Shown one piece after another: positions 11,707 to 22,904 of a DNA stretch of 64,000 nt (the first letter of the stretch is position 1; each line of letters opens with the position of its first letter). Source of the DNA: Brachypterus glaber (Eukaryota; Arthropoda; Insecta; Coleoptera; Kateretidae); contig OY294049.1 of assembly GCA_958510825.1 (NCBI GenBank), positions 1,054,001 to 1,118,000 on the forward strand. Direction: 5' to 3'. The notes below the pieces were generated by a model. That model worked only from the letters and a program-made list of their open reading frames with translations, searched no databases and had not been told where the DNA came from. The translations under genes were made by a program, and so were the position numbers.

Positions 11707-11758
<52 letters not shown>

Positions 11759-11892
11759 ATTAGCGGGTGAACAATCCCACGCTTGGCGAATTCTGCTTCG
11801 CAATGATAGGAAGAGCCGACATCTTTCCTCGCTAATTTTTCCAAGCCCGTTCCCTTGGCAGTGGTTTCGGTAAATAGTAGGTAGGGACAGTA

Positions 11893-11928
<36 letters not shown>
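11707..11928 (-). rRNA. 28S rRNA fragment with internal deletion (rDNA pseudogene)
   Basis: Minus-strand sequence matches conserved 28S rRNA by recall. 11824-11928 starts at AATTAGTGACGCGCATGAA, just downstream of the R2 target, and runs through GGGAACGGGCTTGG. 11707-11823 resumes at ATGTCGGCTCTTCC and ends at TAGTTTTACCCTA. Normally several hundred nucleotides separate these two parts, so the fragment carries a deletion whose junction at about 11822 lies in the GGGGAAAGA region close to the R1 target. A few base changes are also visible. It cannot act as rRNA. It is a relic of an rDNA unit. Confidence 0.9.
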
Positions 11929-11990
11929 GCTGCTGTACGAGATACAGAAATTACCACGTAGAGAGGGTGTGGTAGCCCGGAGGCGTTTGG
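11929..11990 (-). other. R2/28S junction with small insertion
   Basis: An intact R2 3' junction would read CCAAATGCCTCG straight into 28S. Here CCAAACGCCTC (near 11980-11990) is followed by about 45 bp of non-28S sequence and then TCGTACAGCAGCAATTAG leading into 28S. I read this as a decayed or rearranged R2 downstream junction. The evidence is short matches only. Confidence 0.45.
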
Positions 11991-12707
11991 TGCGGGACGG
12001 GCTTCTTAAGCAGACCATAAATTTAGTCATGTTCATTTTGCCTTTCCCCGCATTCTCAAAAAGAACTCCCTAGATACCTACTACAAGCACTCTAGATCAG
12101 GAAACCACTTTCCGCCAAGGACGGTTTAAAGCTGGAAAAATTAGCTGAACGGAGTGCCTTGTGAACACATGGCCTTTGCGGGACTTGGCCTGGTGGGGTA
12201 TCATATATGCCACCAGTTTCCAGGGAAAGCCTTGTGGAGGCGCCCGCCCGTGTGTAGTCGAGTAACGTCACTACATCACGGCTCCGCCGCCGTGGCAGTT
12301 AGTAACAAGTTACTAAGCCTTACGACTCGCACCACAGTAGTCTTCATAACTTAAGTAGACCAGACGAAAACGACCCAGCTGCGATGTTCAGAAACATAAA
12401 TCTTATATATTACAAAAACGAATAGTACCACAGTACTAACAAACGGACATAAATTGAGTACCTTAGAACTGACGCCACAAACAACGAATAATAAATAGTA
12501 ATAAATATGTTAAAATAATAAATAACATAAAGTAAAATACGCCACAAATAAATAAGTTAAAATTCTATATATAGATTGAAATATGTACAAGTCAAAAGAT
12601 AAAATTTAGACGACAAACAATATAAGAACACGAATCCATATGACTTGTAGTCCACAACCGATCATCCTAGGGGGATAGGATCTAGAGATTTTTTTCTCCA
12701 ACCGGTT
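11991..12707 (-). other. 3' UTR of the R2-type element
   Basis: About 0.7 kb between the endonuclease stop and the 28S-like junction. The distal half is GC-richer (12150-12330) and could fold, as R2 3' UTRs do for binding their own RT. The half near the ORF (12360-12660) is AT-rich. No ORF is supported. Confidence 0.55.
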
Positions 12708-15700
12708 TTACCTGTACGGGACACGGTCAAACCGATTGCGAGGAGCGTCGTAGTCCATGAACTCATTATAGATTTCAATGGAGCTACTGAACGTCATACA
12801 CGATATGGTTAATAGCATCTTGTGGTCTTTAATACCCAGTCTAGCGAGCGCTTGCACTGTCTCCCTGGGCATTGCTCCTCGTGTTCCAACCACTACGGGA
12901 ATGACTTCTCCTTCAGAGGCATTTAACCTCTGTCGGAAAAGTGGTAGCAGCAACTTATCTTGTCACCCTCGGTCAAGGTAATCCTCGTCTTCGTGGCGGA
13001 CTGTAACGTCGACCACGCTGACCCTTCCTTGGTTTATTGTTACCAAGTCCGGTTTGCGGAAACCTCCCTCAGGAAGAGCAATAATAGGCTCTTTCGTCAC
13101 TGCTACTCTTACGCTATTTCGTTTTACGATCTCATCGTGAATAAAATCGCGAATCTGATCATGCCTCCGAATCCTCTTGGACTTGTTACGAGCGCATTGT
13201 CCTAAAATGTGGGCCAGTGTCTCAAGCTGGGCTCCACATTGTCTGCATTTTAGATTCGGCTGCGCGACAGCTCTGTGCATAGCCACCTTGTCTGCACACG
13301 TATTTGTCCTCATGCGGAGTGCTGTTATAAATCTGCTTGACTTCAACAAAGTTTTGTCGTATAGCCAAGCATTTCCAACCTTGTCACTGATCGACCTTGG
13401 CTGCCGAGCTGTCTCCATTTTGCTAGCTCATTCCGCTTCTCCCTTGCCTTGAACGCTCTCAGGGATTCTGAGAAAACGGGCCATTCGAGGCGTGCTGACT
13501 GGCATAGGCGCTTAAGACGGCTTTACATGCCCGTGCCTTCAGCTAAAGCTTGCATTGTGGAGTCTGGGTTTGATCGGAACCGCAACCCCGCGTTTAAGGT
13601 GGCACAAACTATTAGAGTTTCAATTTTTGGGAACCCTAGTCCCCCGTCTTTCTTTCCACAGTATATTATACCATTAGTGGTACATTGTGGTATATGGAAA
13701 ATTTCTCGAATCACTACTCGTAGCTCCTGGTCAAGTTTGCGAATAGATGTGATTGGTGGGATTGCCATCACCAATGCGTACAAGTAGTGTGGGACTAGGT
13801 AGGTGGAGATCCACTCTACTTTCTGGTGTGGTTTCAGCGCTAGTCGCTGTACGCGCCTAGCTGCTGAGCAGAATCGCTCGATTGTGCACTCCACTGAGAG
13901 ACCTGCCCAGGAAGATATTTCCACACCCAGATAGGTAATTGATAACGGCTTCTTTTCCCAAACTGTTAAAGTAGAAAAATATTTGATCTTGGGTTAGGGG
14001 AAAATATTTTTCTACTTTTCCAGATAGGTAAGCTTGGGATCCGATCCCGCATACTCTCTCCACCCGTAAGTTGCATGCTGGGATCTTCTAAGAGCCAGGA
14101 GTCTTTAATAGGTTTGACACGGAAGGCGGCACATTTCCCTGCTGAAATCGCCATACCGAGTACTGTTAGGTATTCTTTCGTTCGTCTTAGAAGAGCAGTG
14201 GCCCGTGGTACATCGCTGGCGACAAGTATTATGTCGTCAGCGAAAGCCGGCGAGGATATTTGGCGTCCCCGACTAAACGTATAATAATAATAATAATAAT
14301 AATATTTATTTTCAGAAAAAGACTTTAACAAATTTTTACATTTATAAAGTACATTAAGTGAAAAAAATGTCAAAAATAAGTAACTTAAAATTACACCTAA
14401 TTAATACATTAGAAAATCTTCTAATACAGCAAAAATTCTTCTAAAGTATATGGTTCGATTTCACAGACATAATCAAAAAGTTTCTTCTTAAATACTTTCA
14501 GGATATTATTTAAAAGTTTTATACTTCGTGGAAGTTTATTGTAAAATTGTATACAAGAATAATAGGAGCCTTTTTGATATGTAGCCAGAGAGTGCTTTGG
14601 TACATTGAATTCAATTACTCTATTTGACTTGGGTTTAAGATTTAAAAATAAATGTGAATTTTTATAAAAGAACATTACACACTCAAAAACATAAAGACCT
14701 GTAACAATTAAAATCTTGTTTGATTTGAAAACATCACGATAAGAATCCTTATATCCTAATTTAAAAATAGTACGTACACATCGTTTTTGACAGATTAAAA
14801 TAGATTCAAGATCACTTTGATTGCACTTTCCCCAAAACATTATCCCATACCTCAGGAGGCTTTGAAAGTTAGAGAAGTAAACCATCCTCAGACAACTCTT
14901 ATCAACATAACTCCTCAATACAAAGAGGGAGTAGTTTACTGTATTCAATTTTTTTTGCAAATGACACAAGTGCGCGGACCAAGTTAAGTTTTCATCAATG
15001 GTAAGACCCAAAAATTTTACATTTTGAGCTAACTCTTTGATACTGTCGTTAATTTTTATAGCTTCATGTGATTGATTCGAATTTCTAACTACTTTGAACA
15101 TCATATAATTCGTTTTCCCTTCATTTAAAAGTAATTTGTTTCTTTCCAACCAGTTTTTGATAGCTAATAACAAAGTTTCTGCATCATGCGCTCCAAACTT
15201 AACAGCAGTGGTTCCATAACTGCGTTAAAGGCATTCGCCCTGCTTGACCCCTCGCTTGACCTTTAATTCAACCGTTTCGCCCCCCTGTTGAATTGTCGTG
15301 TACACCTCAACGTAACTGTCTTCCACAAGTCGCACCACGTACTCGTGGAGTCCTTTGCGCAGCGCTGCTTCTATCGCTGCGTCGCTGCGTGTGGTATGGT
15401 GTCAAAGGCCTTGCTGATGTCGAGCTGTACTGCGACCAGCTTTTTGAGGGCCTGAACTAGCTCGTTGAAGATGTGTACATTGTTGACGCCTTCTGTCTGG
15501 GCGTGAAACGAACCAAACTCCTCAGCTTTTGGTCTAGTATTCCCCAATATACTCTGCTTAGCATGGAGGAGATTGTTATTGGACGGTAGTTAATGACTAA
15601 CTTTCCGTCCTTACCCTCCTTTAGTAGGAGGGTTGTTCGATTCATTCTCCATTGGGTAGGTTGACGGCCTACACACAATATAAAGTTGAACAAAAGGTGG

Positions 15701-17113
15701 AGAACTTCTTGATCGGCCCAGTGGCGAATATATCGTTTTTGAATGCCATCTGGGCCAGACGACGACGTGGCTTTTATTCGGGCGACGCTCCCCCTTATAT
15801 CCAAGATCGAAATGGGAGCGAGGACCTCCTCTAATGGGATGGGTTCCTCTGCATCGCCCATCTCGGGGAGTTATACTTTCGGCTGTTGCCCCATAGATTC
15901 TTGTACAACTCCTCCACTTCCACCATACTGAGATCGGAGGATTTATCCTCCAGCTGGTGTTATCTCTGACATATTTGGCTACCAGGCCTGGGTTTTTCTT
16001 GAACAATTTCTGGGTACGAGCGTAGAGGTACTGCCGGCGGGCCTTCTTATTGCCTCGACCCTTTTTTGGGTGCACCTTCCTCCGCTCATTTTCGGGTTGT
16101 ATCATATGAACGGTCGCACAGGTATAAATGTGATCAATGTGAGCTTGGGGGACTTTACCATTTAGCTCCCTGGCGTATTGGAGTACATTCCGTAGAATAC
16201 GAATGATTTCTGCTGACTTGGCGGGGACGGCCTTTGACTCGGGCAATGCATGAGCAAGAGCTACTTCGATGATTAGCTCTCTCCAGGCGGTTTCCTCTGG
16301 AGAGGCCAAGTCGTCTATTTCTTGTATAGTTATCGCCGAGAATTGCGGATCGCCGATAACTTCAGGTTGAGGCGGTTCCTCCCTTTCAGCCGGAATCGGT
16401 GGCTCAACCTCTTCTGGTCGCTTTCCCGGCTCATCTTTACCGTCCAGGGTCCAGAGCCGGCTCTTGGTGACGTTTTATATATTCGTCCCTTTGTCGTTTG
16501 TAAGCGGGATTATCCTTTATTTGCTTATTTGTCCTACCAACTAGAACTCCGGGCGCGTAAATTTTATTGGCGACCCACGGGTCATTTAAATATTCCAGCT
16601 CTTTTTGCAGCTGGCGTCCACTTCTACTTGAGTGAAAGCGCCCTCTCGCGGAGGAGGGATAGGACGTTCCCTCCTCGATGGTCCCGCAGCTCTTGCCTCG
16701 TTTTTGGCGGCTGGGTCGCAAGTGCGTTGGTGTGTCGAAAGTCCACGCTTGGTTGCATACGCTGTGTCACAGGAATTGCACCGGAAGTCACCTTCCGGTA
16801 CCACAGCCACTCCTCCGCACTTAGGAGTGTGACATAAGGCTACATGCTTAGTCTTGTAATTCTTGTTGCATTAAAATATCACCCGTTGCTGCGGGTGATG
16901 CTCTTTCGCATGGCTTATAGCGTTATTTAAGCTCATGTTTAGAAAGTTTTTCCTAACAGTGTTGAGACATACACTGTAGGAATGATCCTGGAAAGGAAAC
17001 TTAATCGTGTAAACCCTATCGGAAACCAAGTCATTTTCATTGACGCGCTCATCGTCATCAGAGGGACCCTCATCGGGGTTTCCGAATGGGAGACCGGCCC
17101 CATGGTCCCCCAC
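12708..17113 (-). pseudogene. R2-type ORF: zinc fingers, reverse transcriptase, restriction-like endonuclease
   Basis: Pieces in minus-strand order are as follows. 16871-17113 has a His-x4-His finger end. 16586-16838 has a C-x2-C...H-x4-C finger (CNSCDTAYATKRGLSTHQ). 16437-16721 is a basic Myb-like stretch. 15457-16309 has RT motifs SSSGPDGIQ and NYRPITISSMLSRVYW. Near 15230-15290 is RGVKQGE. 13966-14280 has AFADDIILVAS. 13523-13924 is the thumb (EWISTYLVPHYLYAL, KKDGGLGFPKI). 12963-13418 has CRQCGAQLETLAHILGQC and RKPDLV...VVDVTV. 12708-12953 is the C-terminal end, in frame after one stop. R2 proteins cleave 28S genes at one site and reverse transcribe from the nick. This copy is dead. Confidence 0.85.
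14281..15195 (-). mobile_element. 5'-truncated LINE inserted in the R2 reverse transcriptase
   Basis: A 250-codon minus-strand frame (14421-15173) encodes the RT thumb and C-terminal end of a jockey/CR1-like LINE: AIKNWLERNKLLLNEGKTNY, FLGLTIDENLTWSAH, YGIMFWGK. Its 3' end is an (ATT)n tail on the minus strand (14281-14302). R2 sequence resumes on both sides (before AFADDIIL and after RGVKQGE), with a possible GTTT duplication. The frame is open, so it is a younger arrival than the R2 decay, but it lacks all sequence upstream of the RT C-terminus. Confidence 0.82.
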
Positions 17114-17150
17114 CCCTAGGTTATCCTGTATCTCGTCGAAGGAAATATAA

Positions 17151-20100
17151 TTCGCCCTTCCATGGAAATCTTATTTTTATACTTATGATTTCAAAAACAA
17201 AAATACTCCCATTCTCATATAATAATATTATAATAATAATTAAAAAACCCATGAAAAACTCTAACACTTGGTTTGGACTTTTTATAAATTATATCTACAA
17301 TACATAACTTGAATAAAACATACCATTTTTGAGAAAAAAAAATCTTCCCTTCAATCGACATTTTTACATAGTTCATAAAATTCTACAATTTTTGCAAAGT
17401 ATTACTATTTTTCTATGTTGATCTTCTTTTCAAAAAAAAAAGAAAAAAACTAATCTGCTCCTGCCTTTTCTGCCATTTGGACTTTTTTTTTCACCCGCTT
17501 GAGGAACGGATTGATTTGATGTTAATATTGTAATATTTTGTGTTTTCCTACCTTAGTTAACTTTCGGGGGAAAATTTGCCGAAAGTTTTGGCAAGACCTA
17601 ATCGAAAATAATCTTATACTTTGTAATGTAACCGACCTAAAATTATCACGTCGACTAATGACAAGTTAAGGTGGATACGTAGTACCGCAATAAAAATACC
17701 AACAAATCTAGCCAGTGATCGATTAGTCTAGAGCAGGATCCTACTTTGTGTTTACAACGTATTATATGATCTCTTTTAACCCTTCCTACCTATCTATGAA
17801 CGTAACTAATTTGTCTTCGATTCCCGTTTAGACCTGACACCAGTATGAATTGTTGGATTCTCACTAGTATGGAGAAGTGGATCTCTCTTTTGTCACACCT
17901 GATACCAGTATGGTAAGGTGGATTTATTGTCGGTTATTTGTATGGTAAGCTGGGGCATACTTGACACTATCATTACCATGTATAAAGTTCATGCTATTGC
18001 AGTATTATTTTATTGTTACTTTAATCTCACGCAAAGATATCTTTCACACTTCGAGCGGTAAGTGTGTTAGATGAAAAGGTCTTTATTGTTTTTATTTAAT
18101 TAATCTAGTCACGTGGATTTTTGATCTTGCTTCGCGGTAGGGTTTAATTAAACTGTATTTAGGGTTAATACATATTTAATTTATTGATTATAAACTAGAG
18201 CTACAAGCAAAAAGTAAATAGTTTATTTACTGTTACGCTGTCATTCGACATTTGTAACATTTTCTTTTATTTTATATTATTTGGGCTAGTGCTTAATAAT
18301 TAAACTATAAAATATTTAAATATTTAAATAAAATTGTAAATTATGGACATACAAGGACATCTATTTAATCAATAATCAATTACAATCAATACATTGCAGG
18401 AATATCGATTTTATTCAAATTTACCGATTTGAACGTTTTTTGTGTATACCCCTTTTTTTTGTCTCCTTCGTTCTTTCTTTTCCTTTTCGATCGTCCGACA
18501 TTTTATACGGGTTGTGAACAATAAGTTAGATTTATTTTAATCATCGTTTGTACGGATAAAATTTATAGTTCACCAGTAGTTATTTTACCTTTTGTTTAAT
18601 CACAAATTTTGGTAATTTGTGAAATAACTCTCCGCTTACGGGATATATCGCCATCAATAAAATGTAAGTTATTTCCACCATTTTTATTTCTTTCGTAATT
18701 TTAATTTCTATTTCTATTTTCCTTCAGCGATCCGAAAAATACTATTACTGGAACAGTTATTTTCTGTTTAATCATATTTGGATACATCAACCCTTTGGAT
18801 ATAAGGTGCGTATTTTTAATTTTTTTTATGACAATTATTTTAAACAATAATTGTTATAAATAAAAAGCATACTCTTTTTGTTAATAGTGTTTCATAATGA
18901 TAACGCTTTTAGGGTTGATGCTTCTGGATTTTTATGTACCTGGAATTTATGTTTCTGGATTTTCATGTTTCTGCATTTTTGTGTATGGATGTGTCTGGCT
19001 TACTATATTTATTTATGTCGCTGGAATCCCTCTAGAATCTGGGGAATCTCTCTGTAATCTGTGGAATCTCTCTGGAACGAAATACTACGACACCAAAAAT
19101 ACAGATAAGCTATCCTTTCCTAAAAATACCTACAATTGAATTGCCCACGGTTATTGATTTTTTTTTTATTTATTATAACAAAGTTTATGTTTTGGTTTAA
19201 GGTTTATAAATATTTAATACTTTTAATTTTTTGCTAACGAAAGTGATCACCTTCGGTACGTACATAAAACAGTGTAACAAAATCTTTTATTTCGACAATT
19301 ATAACAATATTACTATAAAAATAATTATAAACAAACTTTTATAGTATTATAAATCTTTTATTTAAAAACAAAAGAATAATCTTACTAAAATTAAAATTTA
19401 ACACGCAAAAGTGTAACATTACTTACATATATTCTGTTGTTTCATTATGGTTTATTACTATTTTATAACTTTCTTGAATGGTCAGGATTCTTTATTAACT
19501 CTTGCAAATATTTTTGTTCTTAAATACTGGTGTAATCTTCTCGAATAAATATTTTTCACTATTTTTTAAACTAAGTAAACTTTCAACTAAATTTCACCGA
19601 GGCTAAACTAAACCGTGTGTCATATTGACATTTATTTCGTAGACTGATTATTCACGAGGTATCATGTTGATATGCACAACTTAAACTAACTAATTTGACA
19701 TCAGGTGCCATCTTAGCACGTATAAAACTAAACTGATACTGATTCTAATTATTAAATGAATATTTGCAAAAGCTTATATACTTAATCCTGTGGTCACTAA
19801 AGATCTTAATTAACTTCTGTTCTAAATATGTCAAAACTAACATCAAAATGTTTTAACACTTCTTATAAACAATATAAATTATTAAGTAAACAATTATGAA
19901 GATAATAACATGCCGCTACACAATTTGACCAAAATTTCATAATTTTCACACTTTAACGTAAACAAGTTAGTAATAAAACTTAAAGCTTTCTTTGTCGGTC
20001 CGAATATGAATTATAACTTCCTTAATTGCGAAATATCTATTGACCTCATCAAACCTATGATTTATGAAATTTGAAAACTTATTACCAAGAAAAAATCTGA

Positions 20101-20985
20101 AAAACTAAACATATGTAATTTTAATTATTTTATGAGTTCTTCTATCTACCGACTTGATGAAAGCTATTTTAATGGCTTTAAAAATACCATACGTGCATTA
20201 ACTTTTAAAAAATAAAAATTATGCACTTACCAGTTTTGTGACGGAAAACTGGACTTTTTCAAAAAGCGTATTTCAAATGTAACTGCGCATAACTACTATC
20301 GTCAAAATAACGGTTAAAAAAGTTACGCGCTGTTTTTGAGTATTCAAAATTAAGTTTCATTCAAAGGAGAATACTGCAAAATTTGAACTTCACTAGATAG
20401 AGAATTGATTATTATGATTAATAATGCATTTAACTGTAATATTGACTTAGTATAAAAGTTTTGGCAGCTAAATTAAAAATGAATAGCTATAATAAAAATG
20501 CTTAATTCCAGGGACAGAGGTTTAAAGTGGCATAATTAAGAAAATTTGTACTTTTGTTATCAATTGTGGATCTTCTGTTAAATAAGCGAACTGTAAAAGA
20601 CAATTTCAATAGTTGTTTCTTTGTAAAATAGTTGTTTGATAGAAATATTGTAGTTTAAATGTTTAAATAAGGTGTCGGGGACAATCGTCAAAATAACGAT
20701 TTTAGACTTCGAACTTTTTTTTTAGTATTTACTTTAAAAATTGATTTTTATTTTAATTTAATCAATTAAAAGGTATAAATTTCTAATTAAAAACCAATTT
20801 CAATTGGCTTACGGGCTTTATAAAAAGTTATGGACCCGGGACATAAATCTTCCCACTTTGAGATTTTCGACCTTATTCAATAATCTTTTTGGTTAAAAAG
20901 GGAAGATAATATATATTTAGTATTTTTTTAAAACCTGCTAAAATATTAAATTAAAAAAATTAAACACTAATATGTTTTTACGAAT
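17151..20985. other. AT-rich non-coding stretch
   Basis: No supported gene over 3.8 kb. Notable items are two related segments with CCTGATACCAGTATGG-type cores (17835-17935), short imperfect tandem runs of TTCTGGATTTTYATGT and CTGGAATCTCTCT (18925-19080), and TCGTCAAAATAACG occurring twice (20300, 20687). TTGGTTTGGACTTTT near 17268 recurs elsewhere in the window (25610, and inverted at 36880), suggesting remnants of a shared element. Confidence 0.6.
18619..18900 (+). other. Candidate short spliced ORF (low confidence)
   Basis: A GTAAGT donor at 18664, a pyrimidine tract ending CAG at 18727, a GTGCGT donor at 18806 and a TTTTTGTTAATAG acceptor at about 18888 define introns of 64 and about 82 bp, insect-like sizes. 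Joined in frame they give a short hydrophobic segment (TVIFCLIIFGYINPL) and a stop shortly after the second acceptor. There is no ATG, and a TGA lies just upstream in that frame. I would not call a gene without transcripts. Confidence 0.15.
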
Positions 20986-20987
20986 AA

Positions 20988-21350
20988 AAAAAGTCACTGC
21001 AGTTTAAAAACTACCGTAGACAAACAGGGTAAAATATAAAGCAAGGCCGCCACTTGCCACATGTAAAGTATAACCCAAAATATTCAAAATATTTAACACT
21101 TAGTAAAGTCAGTAGCGTCTCGGAAATTAAGGAAAAATAGAAAAATTAAAAAATACCCCATTTTTACGGACGCTAATGGCTTCTAAAATAAATTTGCTGT
21201 TTTTTTAGCAGCTTATTTCAAGTTTCATCCAAACATCTTCTTTCGTTCCGGAGTTATATCAAAATGTAGATCCGTTAAAAGCCATTTTCGTGAGCACTAG
21301 CACAAAAACTATAAGACTTAGCTTTGTTCCAGTGGATACTTTTGATCAGT
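20988..21350 (+). repeat. Dispersed repeat, copy A
   Basis: Diverged direct copy of 22515-22895. Shared landmarks in the same order are GTAGACAAA, TAAAATATAAAG, AAAGTCAGT, GGAGTTATATCAAAA, and AAAACTATAAGACTTAG followed by CTTTGT. It is non-coding, and the family is not recognised. Confidence 0.7.
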
Positions 21351-21489
21351 GAGGTAAAATATAAAATATAATTTAATTTTAGCCAATTTAACCGATTCTA
21401 AAAAAAATAAATTGATTTATCCAATTTTTTTTGCCTATTTAGGCTTATAATTTTTTTTGTGTAAATAAAAAAAAACAGTCATTCGTTTC

Positions 21490-22505
21490 TATGGATTTAG
21501 ATTACCTATTATATATTCTTTGCCGATGACACATCAATTTTAAATTCTGACTCAGATCTCCATTCAGTTATGCAAAAAAATGGGGTGGCGCAGTCGAATT
21601 CTCAACTCTGGTTTCTTGAGAACCAACTGAGCTTAAACACTGCGAAAACTTAAAAAATGGTGTTTGGACTCAAAGATACGCTAGGGCTAAACGAGGTTGA
21701 ATCAATTAAGTTTTTAGGCGTTCACTTGGACCATACCGATTCAGTAGCATCTATACTACGAAAATCTATTTTTAGTTTGCGTACCCTAAGTAATCATGTT
21801 TCCCAATCAACGTTACTCACATTTTACCACGCTTTATGTCACTCTAAAATAACCTACTGTCTGTTATGCTGGGGTCAGGGGTCGGGATGGGATAGCATTT
21901 CAGGTTACAAAGGCATGCACTCAGAATTATTGATAGTATAGACTACATAGCTGATTGCAAGAGTGCTTTCACTAAACACAAAATTCTCACCTTCCCTTCT
22001 GCATACATTCTGGAATGTCTCCTTTTTATTAAAAAAAAAACGACAGGAAATATCAGAAGCACGCTGATGCTCACAGATATCCCACTAGACAAGATTAAAA
22101 AATTGTGACTAATTCCTTGAGATTAACTAAATCCCAGAAAAGCTACGAGTACACAGGAATAAAGTTATTTAATCTTCTACCTGAAAAAGTCCAAATACTT
22201 CTAACTAAGTTTAAGTAGACTATAAAGGATTTTCTGCTGCAAGACGCTTTCTATTCTCTAGATAAATATTTGTGTTTTGATTTTAGAAATTTTTCAATGT
22301 AGTCCATAATGTTTTATATACATGTATGTATATGTACATGTATGTATGTATGTATAGTAACGTTTTAATTTATATTTTTTAAATGATATTTAAGAAATGT
22401 GTCAGTAATGTATACTAGTTATACAACTTTCCTGTTAATTTTTTTGACTTGTGTAAGTGCACTATTTCTGCACATCAGCACCAATAAAGTTATATTCTTC
22501 TATTC
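21490..22505 (+). mobile_element. LINE 3' fragment (jockey/CR1-like RT)
   Basis: The plus strand encodes FFADDTSIL near 21520, WFLENQLSLNTAK, IKFLGVHLDHT and HSKITYCLLCWGQGS (21657-21941), then a C-terminal part with SAYILECLLF, NLLPEKVQ-like sequence and many stops and frame changes. It ends with CCAATAAAGTTATATTCTTC and a short TTCTATTCT-type tail. The copy is 5' truncated just before the RT catalytic motif and is inactive. It lies between two copies of a dispersed repeat. Confidence 0.8.
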
Positions 22506-22514
22506 TAAAAAATT

Positions 22515-22895
22515 CTTTAAAAAGTGATTACAGTTTAAACAGTGCCGTAGACAAAAGGGCAACTTTCTAAATAAAATATAAAGTGACGCTATTGGTTAAA
22601 TTATGTAAAGTATAAGTCCCCAATACCGCTTAATATATTAAAAATTTAAAAAAGTCAGTGGTGTCTCAACAATTAAGTAAAAAGGAGAAAATAAAAAAAT
22701 ATATTTTTTTGTCGGACTCCACTGACTTTCAAAATGAAGATTTTATTATTTTAAGTTGCTCAGTTCGTTCCATTTAAAAATTTTGTTTGGTTCGGGAGTT
22801 ATATCAAAAAATGTATCCACAAAATACCATTTTTGCTAAGCCCTAGCACGAAAACTATAAGACTTAGAGCTTTGTGCCCTTTTAATCAGTCAGTT
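22515..22895 (+). repeat. Dispersed repeat, copy B
   Basis: Second copy of the repeat at 20988-21350, same orientation, right of the LINE fragment. It ends with AAAACTATAAGACTTAG and CTTTGTGCC, like copy A. Confidence 0.7.
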
Positions 22896-22904
22896 GAGAA
22901 CTCC

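Larger units (their letters stand above)
11985..17150 (-). mobile_element. R2-type non-LTR retrotransposon, decayed
   Basis: Minus-strand fragments follow the R2 order: N-terminal zinc fingers, central reverse transcriptase, then a CCHC cluster and PD-(D/E)XK-like endonuclease at the C-terminus. Directly downstream lies 28S sequence beginning next to the known R2 target. The coding region is broken by many frameshifts and by a LINE insertion (14281-15195). The 5' boundary is uncertain. No 28S sequence is convincingly present beyond 17150, so the copy may be 5' truncated or the upstream rDNA is lost. Confidence 0.85.

Noticed and set aside
11707..11928. Functional 28S rRNA gene
   Set aside because: Only 222 bp remain, with an internal deletion and foreign sequence on both sides.
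17545..17575. CTACCTTAG as 28S sequence upstream of the R2 target
   Set aside because: Only about eight bases match and the following sequence does not continue as 28S.
18897..19139. 80-codon ORF
   Set aside because: Built from short imperfect tandem repeats of TTCTGGATTT and CTGGAATCTCTCT; no domain.
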